DNA of 64,000 nt from Piezodorus guildinii (lineage: Eukaryota > Arthropoda > Insecta > Hemiptera > Pentatomidae), in the NCBI GenBank assembly GCA_023052935.1, contig CM041294.1, positions 83,066,974-83,130,973 of the forward strand. Reading direction: 5' to 3'. The first letter of the stretch is position 1, and the number at the start of each line of letters is the position of its first letter. The position numbers were made by a program, and so were the translations under genes. The notes under the pieces are model-generated. The model made no database searches, had not been told where the DNA came from, and saw only the letters and a program-made list of their open reading frames with translations. This document shows positions 32,545-41,567 of the stretch, piece after piece.

Positions 32545-35223
32545 ATGACCTCACCTAATTCCTTATCCATTCTCCTTTGGAATGCGAATGGTGTTAGAAC
32601 TCACACTGACGAACTTACAGCCGTACTGCAGGACAAAAACATTGATGTTGCACTCATTACTGAAACTAGACTAACCACTAAACAGTACTTTAAAATACCA
32701 GGATACACGACATACCGGACAGACCATCCAGACGGCAAAGCCCATGCCGGTACTGCTGTCATAGTCCGCCGATCCCTCACCCATCACTTACACCCAATTT
32801 CCGCCCACGATTACCTACAAGCAACTTCCATCGTTATCAAAACCTTTTCCTTTCCGCTTATCATCGCATCAGCATACTGCCCTCCTAAACATCCCATTTC
32901 CTCTGCCCAATTTGGATCCTTCCTCAACTCCTTGGGTAATCACTTCATTTTGGGTGCAGACTTAAACGCTAAGAACCAACAGTGGGGTTCTAGAACCACC
33001 AATTCTCGTGGACGGACATTGCAGTCTGCACTCAACTCCCGACGCTTTCATCTCCTACCTCCCGATTCTCCTACCTACTGGCCAACAGATCCTAACCGTA
33101 ATCCTGACATCCTCGACTTCTTCATCCACAGCGGATTAGGCTCTCTGAATTTTTCCATAGCTCGCCTTGATGAACTATCCTCTGATCATAGTCCATTGAT
33201 TCTAAATGTATCCATAACACCTATTCCTAAACCTATCCCACCGTCATTCATTAGGGGCCCTGTCAACTGGAACCTCTTCCGTGAAATTCTCACTAATGAT
33301 ATTGACCTCAGAGTGATTCTCAAAACCCCAAATGACCTTGACGACGCCGTATATTCCTTTACAACCGCTATTCAACAAGCCGCCTGGACTGCCTCCTCTC
33401 CCAAACAATCCCAAATAATTCCTTACAAAAGCCATTTACCACAACACCTGACAGACCTCATCAACAGCAAACGTCGAGCTAGAACATTATGGCAACGCAC
33501 CCGCCACCCAGAAGATCGCCGCTCCTATAATTTTTTTTGTAGAAAATTAAAGCGGGAGTTGGCGATCTTCCGTTCCCAATCCTACAATACCTACCTCTCC
33601 TCTCTCTCGACTCGTGACAATTCCCTGTGGAATGTCACGAAGAGAATCCTAAAATCCCACACCATTTCCCATCCTCTCCGGCGCTGTGATGGTTCCTGGG
33701 CTGCTTCTGACAAGCATAAGGCCGAGGAATTCGCACAGCACCTTTCCAAAGTTTTTACTCCTCATCCAGAGCTTAATCCAACCCATACTGCAACAGTTGA
33801 AGAGTTCCTCACGTCACCAATACCACTATCCTTACCACCTAAAGCAGTTAATCCCTCTGAGGTCAGATATCTTCTTAAAAAGCTTCCTCTCCGCAAATCT
33901 CCTGGATACGATCTCCTTACTCCCCAAATCTTAAGACAACTTCCACCTAAAGCCATTACATTCCTTACATATCTCTATAACTGTATCCTACGCACTACCT
34001 ATTTTCCTCTCTTATGGAAACATTCAACTATGATCCTTTTCCTAAAACCAGGCAAACCTTCTAACAACACGTCATCTTACAGACCTATCAGCCTACTTCC
34101 GATCCTCTCAAAAATTTTCGAAAAGCTCCTACTAAAACGAATCCTAGCCAAATTTCAAAATTTTCCTTCACATCAGTTCGGATTTCGTCCTCAACATTCC
34201 ACGGTTCAGCAAGGACTCCGAGTTGTAGACCACATTTCCTCCGCCCTTGAGTGCAAGGAGTATTGTTCGGGTGCCTTTCTGGACATAGCTCAAGCTTTTG
34301 ACCGGGTGTGGCACCCGGGACTGCTCTTTAAGCTCAAAACCCATTTACCTCAATCCTTATACCTAATCCTCCGATCCTATTTATCCAACCGCTCCTTCCG
34401 AGTTCGCTGTGGTTCCGAATTTTCCGAACAATATACTGTTGAGGCCGGTGTTCCTCAAGGCAGCGTCTTAGGACCCGTCCTCTACATCCTCTTCACCGCC
34501 GATATCCCTACCGACCCCAATACCTTTCTGGCAACATTTGCTGATGACACAGCCATTTTATCATCCAATTCCGATCCTGAAGCAGCATCGCTAAATCTCC
34601 AAAAGCACCTTTCCCTTGTCGAAGACTGGTGCAATGCTTGGCGCATTAAGGTGAACGAAAGCAAATGCACTCACGTCACATTCACCCTTCGACGCAAATC
34701 CTGTCTAACGGTTAATTTCCATTCTATACCGCTTCCTTCCTCAGACACAGTCCGGTATCTCGGCTTTTTACTAGACAAAAGACTGACGTGGAACCCACAT
34801 ACAAGACTAAAAAGAAAAGAACTCAACCGCAGATTCGGCCAGTTATACAGACTACTAAACAGAAAATCTCATCTTACAGTTGACAACAAATTACTAATAT
34901 ACAAGACAGTACTGAAACCTATATGGACCTACGGACTTGAACTGTGGGGGACAGCTAAACATTCTAACATTAAACGCATCCAATCCTTCCAATCCAAAGT
35001 CCTCCGAACAATAGTTAATGCTCCTTATTACGTTACCAACTGTACCCTACACCATGACCTTAATATTCCGTTTGTTTTAGACCTGGTACCATCCAAATTT
35101 TCCAAATTTCATCAGAACCTTAGTCATCATCCTAACCCTCTAGCACAATCCCTATCCAGCACCACCCATCCCTACAATCCTCCTCGAAGATTGAAACGGC
35201 AGTGGCCACGAGACCTATTGTAA
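32545..35223 (+). CDS. Jockey-1 ORF2, endonuclease-reverse transcriptase
   Basis: An 892-residue polyprotein, normal length for the Jockey clade. The N-terminal apurinic-type endonuclease (about 8-222) has LLWNANG (Asn13), LITETRL (Glu40), GADLNAKNQQWG (138-148) and the SDH motif (213-215). It nicks the target DNA. The reverse transcriptase (about 455-725) has SPGYDLLTP, SSYRPISLLP, HQFGFRP, FLDIAQAFDRVWH with Asp580, GVPQGSVLGP from 635, and FADD (665-668) with catalytic Asp667 and Asp668. YLGFLLDKRLTW follows. The first residue of the active-site box is Phe rather than the usual Tyr, which Jockey-like enzymes tolerate. There is no RNase H domain, as expected. The ATG directly follows the ORF1 stop. 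No stop or frameshift interrupts it, and every catalytic residue I can check is present. Confidence 0.95.
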   Translation: MTSPNSLSILLWNANGVRTHTDELTAVLQDKNIDVALITETRLTTKQYFKIPGYTTYRTDHPDGKAHAGTAVIVRRSLTHHLHPISAHDYLQATSIVIKTFSFPLIIASAYCPPKHPISSAQFGSFLNSLGNHFILGADLNAKNQQWGSRTTNSRGRTLQSALNSRRFHLLPPDSPTYWPTDPNRNPDILDFFIHSGLGSLNFSIARLDELSSDHSPLILNVSITPIPKPIPPSFIRGPVNWNLFREILTNDIDLRVILKTPNDLDDAVYSFTTAIQQAAWTASSPKQSQIIPYKSHLPQHLTDLINSKRRARTLWQRTRHPEDRRSYNFFCRKLKRELAIFRSQSYNTYLSSLSTRDNSLWNVTKRILKSHTISHPLRRCDGSWAASDKHKAEEFAQHLSKVFTPHPELNPTHTATVEEFLTSPIPLSLPPKAVNPSEVRYLLKKLPLRKSPGYDLLTPQILRQLPPKAITFLTYLYNCILRTTYFPLLWKHSTMILFLKPGKPSNNTSSYRPISLLPILSKIFEKLLLKRILAKFQNFPSHQFGFRPQHSTVQQGLRVVDHISSALECKEYCSGAFLDIAQAFDRVWHPGLLFKLKTHLPQSLYLILRSYLSNRSFRVRCGSEFSEQYTVEAGVPQGSVLGPVLYILFTADIPTDPNTFLATFADDTAILSSNSDPEAASLNLQKHLSLVEDWCNAWRIKVNESKCTHVTFTLRRKSCLTVNFHSIPLPSSDTVRYLGFLLDKRLTWNPHTRLKRKELNRRFGQLYRLLNRKSHLTVDNKLLIYKTVLKPIWTYGLELWGTAKHSNIKRIQSFQSKVLRTIVNAPYYVTNCTLHHDLNIPFVLDLVPSKFSKFHQNLSHHPNPLAQSLSSTTHPYNPPRRLKRQWPRDLL

Positions 35224-35706
35224 ACATTTAAACTGGAGTTCTGACAATGGTCAGATCCTCCACTCATGTACGGTATGTTTGTGGCTACAGCGCCCTAACT
35301 CAGCCTCCACTGGCTCAGACCAGTGATGCGGCTGAGATAGAGGTGCTGGGATCTCTTGGATTCCGCTTTTTCCTCCACAAGTGGAGGGAAAAGCGCTTGC
35401 TGGGGTCCCTTTAGCAATTGTATATATTGTATATAGTTATGATTGTGTGTAAGATGTTTATTTATTTGCCAACTTTTTATTTATCTCAATAATAGGTTTA
35501 TGTTTCGATTTGTTTTGTTTTTTATTTATTATTATTATTTTATTGTATATATTTGAATTTATGTTATATTTTATGAAATTTGACCATTATTATTATTTTC
35601 TGTATATATAGTATGAATGTGGTCTCTTATCAATATTATTATTGTTCATTTTGTAACAAATTGTAATATATCTCAATAAAAAAAAAAAAAATTAAAAAAA
35701 AAAAAA
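35224..35706 (+). terminator. Jockey-1 3' UTR, polyadenylation signal and poly(A) tail
   Basis: After the stop codon comes a GC-richer block (35,280-35,415) with complementary stretches (CCTCCACAAGTGGAGG at 35,371-35,386 is palindromic), then A+T-rich DNA with AATAAA just before the A-rich tail at 35,677-35,706, which has one TT interruption. Confidence 0.8.
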
Positions 35707-35717
35707 ATGCTCACGCC

Positions 35718-36160
35718 AAGAATGCAACTTCACTAAAACAGAGGATTCCGAGATTAATATTTTTAGATAATCAGATTTGAGATATATTTACCAGGGCCCA
35801 AGTCATTGTCGCGTGAAATATATTTTGAAATGATCTGGTGTAGTCCAATGGGCTCTATGCCAGTCGGGATTTGCCGAGTTACACAACAAAAAAAAAATAG
35901 AAAATTAAGTTAAGTTTCTAATTGGTGCAGTACATCTAGGTTTTGTATTTTTAAAAATTATTACCTTTCAACAGATTGAAATTTATTTCGAGAAATAAGT
36001 ACATACAGAGTATTTTAAAATATTCTTAATTTTAAATACATATGTATGAAACATATACCTATTAAGGATAAGTACTGTGGAAATTTAAGAATTCTAGCTT
36101 TCACCAGAAATTCACTTTTTATTGCCTTCTGAATTTAAAATATATTTTTGGCTGGAAATA
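35718..36160. other. No recognisable feature
   Basis: A+T-rich insertion-site flank of Jockey-1. No ORF. Confidence 0.5.
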
Positions 36161-36164
36161 TGCC

Positions 36165-36560
36165 TGTTCTACTGTTTGGAGCAGAGAGCTGGGTGATCCC
36201 GGACAACAAATGGAGCCGTATAACAGCAGCATAAATGAAATAATCGCGCAGAATGGGTTCCAAAACTCACACGGATCGGATCAGGAGTGAAAATATAAAG
36301 GAAGTACTTAACATTCTGCATGATGGAGACCCTGCAGAAGACACAGTTGGATGGTACGGGCATGTGTGTAGGGTGAGCCAAGATTGTGACCCACGTAAGT
36401 TTATGGAGGCTAAACCAGTAGGCACTAGGCCGAGAGAGGTTGGGCCAAGCGATGGTCAAGACATTGCAGCAGATGGAGACTCTTCCAGGAGGCAGAGAGA
36501 GAAGGAGATCCTTGATGAGACTAACTTAACTCCACGTTGAAAGGCACAAGGAGAAAGCTA
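36165..36560 (+). pseudogene. RTE-B LINE, C-terminal remnant
   Basis: Plus-strand reading gives VLLFGAESWVI near 36,163-36,195, SRITAA, RIRSENIKEVLNI, WYGHVCRVSQD, then PVGTRPREVGP, a worn form of the RTE-like C-terminus (LLYGAESW, RWYGHVCRM, GRRPRGRPR). It ends with a (GAA)n tail at about 36,566-36,577. Several stops. Different from RTE-A. Confidence 0.75.
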
Positions 36561-36577
36561 TAGAAGAAGAAGAATTT

Positions 36578-36900
36578 AAATGGCAATTGAAATATTATCA
36601 CGGGGTATTTTCTTAAAAAAACATTTACATACTTCTCATTTTCTAGCTTTATTTGCTCGTCATTTTCGGCTAATTCAACACTTACTTAACAAACGCACTG
36701 ACCATCATTAAAAAACCTAACTAAATTTAACTGGGCCTTTCCACCCAACAGCCAAAGGCCCATGTACATAGAAATAATTAAGTTATTCTGTATTTACGGA
36801 GTAGAGCTGTGTTGTTCTACTTAAGCATCGAATTCTTTGTATGTACATGTACTTTCTTAAAATAAGAACTGAGGAGATATATAAATATATACTATTCAGC
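36578..36900. other. No recognisable feature
   Basis: A+T-rich, no ORF. Confidence 0.5.
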
Positions 36901-36957
36901 TAATATATATATATATATTATATATATATTATATATTATATTATATTATATATATAT
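36901..36957. repeat. TA-rich microsatellite
   Basis: Alternating TA and TTA/ATA units. Confidence 0.85.
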
Positions 36958-37207
36958 CTTTTCTTTTTTTTATACGAGTCGGCCAACAATACTTCACACT
37001 CTCTGCCTCCTGCCTACTCGAATATTCTCTTATCTTTCTGAACTGTGTTGCTCTCCCTTTTTCCTTATACCATTTCCTCCCTCGCCTCTCCTTCATTCCT
37101 GCAAGTACCCCAACTTATTATTTTTTTTTTTCCGAAAAGCTCTCCATCCAAGCAGTCCTTATCTTGGTTTTTACCTTACCAAGCTCTCTTTTTATCTATT
37201 TTACGTA
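36958..37207. other. No recognisable feature
   Basis: Pyrimidine-rich stretch (TCTCTGCCTCCTGCC, CCTCGCCTCTCC) on the plus strand. No motif. Confidence 0.45.
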
Positions 37208-37665
37208 TCCACCTATATTCTTATGACTAAAGAATTTGTCAATTTTTTTTTTGTCAGCCGCTTATTGTCCATTCTGATCAATTTTCCGTAGAACCCCAGT
37301 CTTTTGGTCCTGATGACTGTTTTCAGATATTCCAAATTTTTGTATATTTCTTCGTTGTATTTTCTCCTATACCTCTCTTGTGTTAGTTTGGGTCCGGGAA
37401 TTTTCCTCTCAATCTCCATGACTTTCTTCCGACTTGGAAGGCTGACTGTTTCCATACCATATCATATAGTATCGCTGGTATTACTACTGTATTGTAGTAT
37501 TAGTAGTAGCATTTTCCATTGAATGATTAATTTTTCTGCTATTAATGCTTTTAGTGGCTAAGTTCAGTCTCTCCAATTGAGCTATTCTTTGTGTTATGAA
37601 TGCCCTATCTGTTCTGTTGCTACAATACATATTATCTCCCCTAGGTATTTAAACATTTTTTGTTC
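37208..37665 (-). pseudogene. RTE-C LINE, C-terminal remnant
   Basis: Minus-strand translation begins near 37,660 with KYLGE, then NRTDRAFITQRIAQLERLN, and in another frame YGMETVSLPSRKK, YNEEIYKNLEYLKTVI, TKRLGFYGKLIRMDNKRLT. The IRxxRLxFYGHxIRMDxxRLT signature is found at the C-terminus of RTE-like reverse transcriptases of insects. Frameshifted and 5'-truncated. Confidence 0.75.
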
Positions 37666-38455
37666 CTATCCTATTTTTTGTTTCTATTTGTTCCAGAAGC
37701 CAATAGATACAAATCCTGCATTAAAACAATTCATAATTACTTTTCGCTTCAGTACATATTACAGACTCATACTGTTTTGCGGCCAACGACTAGGCAAGGA
37801 GAAAACTTGCACGAGAACACTTTCAGTACCCTCTTTGGTGCCCTCTTTATCTGAGCTGGGTGAGCTCCAAAAGAGTCTTCCTACTTTGGGTCGCTCCATG
37901 GGATGTAGTAGTGCATATTTACCTGTTTATTATACAGATAATACTCCAATAAGAAAATATAATTTTATATAAAGAACGCAAAAGTTCTACAACAACAATA
38001 CCAAGCTTTTAATATAAGTTATACTAAAAAAATAATTTAAAAGCCGACCGCCTCAGTGAGATTTAGGACTTAGTGTTCTCTAATTAATTAATGAGCAAAC
38101 TTTTCCTCGTTTCTAGATCGGAACTTTGTCTCCTAACTTTAGTTTTCCTTCCGTGTTTCGATGCGGAACGCACCTCGGGCCAAGTTTTTCTTCTTTCAAA
38201 CTTCTCATTATTATCCAAGGAAAATTAGGGCATTTTCTTGGATAAATTAATTATTCTATAAAAGAATATTCATTTTAGAAAAGTTCTTAACTTGAATTAA
38301 TAAGTGCCACTAGAAATACATCTCATTTCTAATCGGGTTTACGATGATAAAACTATGGCAAAACATGAAAAACGCTGTTATTAGCACAAAAAATAAACTG
38401 AATATGACTCTACGAAGCGAAAACGACGTGCAGAAGCAAATAAAATTTATATACT
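37666..38455. other. No recognisable gene
   Basis: Contains overlapping ORFs of 64 and 131 codons (the latter starting upstream at 37,577) that cross the LINE remnant in antisense and have no domain. Confidence 0.45.
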
Positions 38456-38459
38456 GAAA

Positions 38460-38530
38460 ATTATTACTTTCTCTTATCTATATGTGAAATGTTAGTGGAG
38501 CCGCCCATGCTTCGCACGGGTGCAATTTGA
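38460..38530 (+). mobile_element. HINE-like variant 5' terminus
   Basis: TTACTTTCTCTTATCTATAT then GTGAAATGTTAGTGG, like 28,375. It is followed by CCCATGCTTCGCACGGG, a partly palindromic GC block. Confidence 0.45.
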
Positions 38531-38687
38531 ACGAGGTGTAATTTATGTTTAAAAAATCTCTGTCTGATCGATTTAGAGTTTGTCTCTTTGGGAGTTTTAG
38601 TTCACAGTAACGAGAAGTGCAATTAACAAAAAATATATTTATTTTATAATTTCTATTCATTATCATATTTAATCATCGGCAGAAATG

Positions 38688-38748
38688 AAAAGCATAAATC
38701 GAAATAGTTTATAAAAAAAACAAAAAACTATTTTCGATTTATGCTTTT
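38688..38748. repeat. Hairpin with a 23-bp stem
   Basis: AAAAGCATAAATCGAAATAG at 38,688-38,707 is matched in reverse complement at 38,727-38,748 with a single-base bulge; the loop is A-rich and about 14-18 nt long. Confidence 0.8.
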
Positions 38749-39376
38749 ATTGGAAAATTCGAATAAAGAGTTATAAAAAAAAAATTCTTTATTGGAATCA
38801 AAACACAGACATATTACAGTGCAATTAGAGTCAATATCCACTAAGGCGATCCCGTGTTCAACTGCGGCAATTCAATAAAAGTACAATAACAAACAGTAAC
38901 AGTACACAGTATGATACAATAAAATACTTAAATAATATAACAAAAATATATAGTTAAGTGTATATATTTGTTATTTTAAGTGAAGCACAGATAACTGAAA
39001 ATTAATTTCTTTGTTGTGTATGTATTCACAAATTACAGAAATAACAACCGCTACTATTCGGTTTGTTATTTTTTTATTTTTCAAATGAACTGTTTAAATT
39101 ACATTTTAAAAGTTGAATTAAGCTTTCATAGGAATCCCATTCCTAATAAATAATATTAATCCTATTAATATAATAATATATTTATATATAATATATATAT
39201 AGGATAATATAATTATCTAGAAATAATATTAAATTTGAAATAATTATTAACAATGTTAGTTTATAGGTTTATAACAACCTAACCATTTATGTTAACAACT
39301 TAGTCACTATTTGGTACGTAATATTGTATCTAAAACTTGTGTACTAAATGGAAGATATAATAATTATTAATTATCA
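38749..39376. other. No recognisable feature
   Basis: Very A+T-rich, no ORF. Confidence 0.5.
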
Positions 39377-39490
39377 AACGATAAGTTGCATAAAGCAGAA
39401 TTTCATATTTTAGGAGCATATATGTCTTGAATGTTACAGCAACTTTCTTAACAAAATCGGCGTATCAGAAGTGCCACTTTATACCACCGC
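39377..39490 (+). mobile_element. HINE-like fragment
   Basis: AACGATAAGTTGCATAAAG, AATTTCATATTTTAGGAGC and CAGAAGTGCCACTTTATACCA follow the consensus of the second hundred bases of the family. Confidence 0.65.
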
Positions 39491-39504
39491 GTCTTCAACC
39501 ATTA

Positions 39505-39620
39505 ATACCAAAACCTATTCTAATACCGGATTTTCATCATCCAGATTTAAATATTTGTCGGTAATCATCACCATATCAATGATATATTCGAATGCTGAAT
39601 TAAATAAAGCACGTAGAAAA
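39505..39620 (-). pseudogene. RTE-A reverse-transcriptase fragment
   Basis: In shifting frames the reverse complement reads LFNSAFEYIIDMV...LNLDDENPV, corresponding to LFNVALEYVIEKV...LNMGDKIPV of the copy at 11,082. Only about 115 bp. Confidence 0.55.
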
Positions 39621-40374
39621 ATTTAATGTATAGTAATGAAATATAATGCCTACATACGCGTACATTACATGCATAAAAATAAAATTAACTTTATTCACAT
39701 ATTGACAGAATGTTAACAAATGATTTCGGATGAGTCATCCTTACAATCAGTAAAATATTTTTGTGTTTTGGTAATTATAGTTCATTAGCCTAATGTAACA
39801 CATGTAAACATATGGTAAAATTAGATTGAGGTTATATTACGATTGTAGGAAAAATTAAGAAACATTAAAAATTAAGAAAAACAAGAAACCTACGCATGAC
39901 ATGCATATGTTCAGATTTTTATAGTTATGAAATAGTTTAGAATAGAATCTAGAACCGTGGTTTGCATCATTTTGACCAAGAGCTACAGTTATATATATAA
40001 AATTTTATAAATGATCTAATGTTTTAAAATTTTTAGAAAATTAAGATGTGACACGAGACAGCTGAAAAGCGGCTATTTATTTAGCCAACAGCTGGAAGGA
40101 GACGCGTCATTTGAACTGACGTCACTAGTGTAGCCATAACCCACTCCACACTCTGGCTGGTTAATTTTGTAACCGGAATACAGTTTGTTTAGTTTCCTCT
40201 TTTCTGTAAATTTATTAAATAGCTTTCTCGAAATACTCTTTACTGTAGTACGAAGAGCGTTCTGTGAATACTTTTATATATGAATAAGCAAATTTACAGT
40301 ACACATAAACAATGCGATTAACCATGCAACCCAACAAGCGAAATCGTTTTTTTAATATGTTTGTTGAAATTTAT
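39621..40374. other. No recognisable gene
   Basis: Less A+T-rich patch at 40,050-40,180 with a CRE-like palindrome TGACGTCA at about 40,118. No ORF or repeat relation seen. Confidence 0.45.
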
Positions 40375-40925
40375 GACTGTATTTAATAATACAACAAGTA
40401 AATATGCTATATGACATAATACGAGTACATGATAACACTTGTAGATAAACAGCCCATTGGCAGCACTCCAGTAGGTAATATAAACTAGAAGGCCTTGAGG
40501 CTATCTTCTTTTCAGACTTCTCCGAGGATTGTCAGGAATGGAAGAGGAAACAAGAATTGAAATAAGAATTAAAAGGGTTAGAGTGGGAGTGGATTGTGTC
40601 ATTGAAGTATTGATACCTGGTTCGGGCCAAATCAGCAACATATGATATATTAAGGTCTTTATGGATGAGTTTATTCGTGAAAGTATGGAACATTAAGGAT
40701 TTTTTGAAGGATTTTAGATTGTAAGGATTGGATGCGGGAAGAGTTTGATGGTCATGTAGATGAGCCTTTTGTAGTTAAGTGGAAGGTTAGAGCGTCTGTC
40801 TAGTAAGTGTTGAAGTAATCGAAAGTGGCGAGCAGTTTCTTGTCTTTTCAGTCTTGTGTGCGGATTCCATGTGAGACGTTTGTCATGCAGGAGTCCTAGG
40901 TAGTAGATCTGTTCAACAGGGAAAA
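40375..40925 (-). pseudogene. Jockey-2 copy, 5'-truncated, inverted beside the full element
   Basis: Reverse complement runs from CTACCTAGGACTCC (ORF2 YLGL region, compare 45,408) through RLTWNPHTRLKRQET, NKLIHKDLNI and the ORF2 end to the 3' UTR (CCAATGGGC block, TTACTTGTTGTATTA). It parallels 45,395-45,975 with many substitutions and a deletion at about 40,722 relative to that copy. It lies only about 70 bp from the 5' end of the full-length Jockey-2, in opposite orientation. Confidence 0.85.
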
Positions 40926-41567
40926 GCTGAATATTATTAAATTACACTAGCAGGATGTGATAGGTTTAGGCCCCTTTGTCTTTTTAAATCTAAAAAAACA
41001 GTTATACCTGTCATGGCCGCTACTGATGTTCAACTTACGTATCGCTCCATGATTTTACCTTATTAGCTCGAAGTCACTGAATCTTCAGCCTTCAAACTTT
41101 GTGAATGGTGAATTGTTAACCCACTGAACACTTAACAATCGTTAATACTGAGGTGAGTGCACTTATTTCACTAAAGCAAATTATAGACTGGTGGCAGCCT
41201 GGAGTGGGGGGAGCGAAGCTCCTAGAAGATAAGTCCTAATCCTTTTCATGTTTACAAGGTCTAGTTCGAGTATCCTGTCATCTACGACTAATAATATAAA
41301 CATTTTGTGTATATATTTAAGTTTAACTTTTTTTTTTTTTTTTTTTTTACTCAAGACTTTTTATTTATATTTCTAAAGACATTTTTTATTCTACCATAAG
41401 ACTTTTTTTTCAATATGTTTAATTTATTTAGTTTAATTATTCAATATGTTTCAATTGATATGTATATATTTTTGTATATAAATATAGTAGCTAGATTTTT
41501 CTTCTTTATTTAGGTAAATTAATATTAAAAGTATATTTTTTTTCTCTTAATTCTTCTAATTTTATTC

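Larger units (their letters stand above)
30919..35706 (+). mobile_element. Jockey-1, full-length non-LTR retrotransposon
   Basis: A 4.79-kb element bounded by an 11-bp target duplication, ATGCTCACGCC, at 30,908-30,918 and 35,707-35,717. It has a 5' UTR of about 315 bp, two open reading frames, a 3' UTR of about 450 bp, an AATAAA at about 35,674-35,679 and a poly(A) tail. Full length, intact ORFs and identical target duplications all point to a recent insertion and possible activity. It transposes by target-primed reverse transcription of its RNA in the nucleus. Confidence 0.95.

Noticed and set aside
33244..34670. Antisense and alternative-frame ORFs inside Jockey-1 ORF2
   Set aside because: Shadow frames of a long, well-supported coding region.
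30919..35706. LTR retrotransposon or endogenous virus
   Set aside because: No long terminal repeats, protease, integrase or RNase H. The endonuclease-reverse transcriptase order, poly(A) tail and short target duplication define a non-LTR element.
37577..37972. 131-codon plus-strand ORF
   Set aside because: Overlaps the antisense of the RTE-C remnant and shows no domain, signal peptide or repeat relation that I can support.
40100..40180. Host promoter around the TGACGTCA site
   Set aside because: A single CRE-like palindrome without a neighbouring gene or other promoter elements is not enough.
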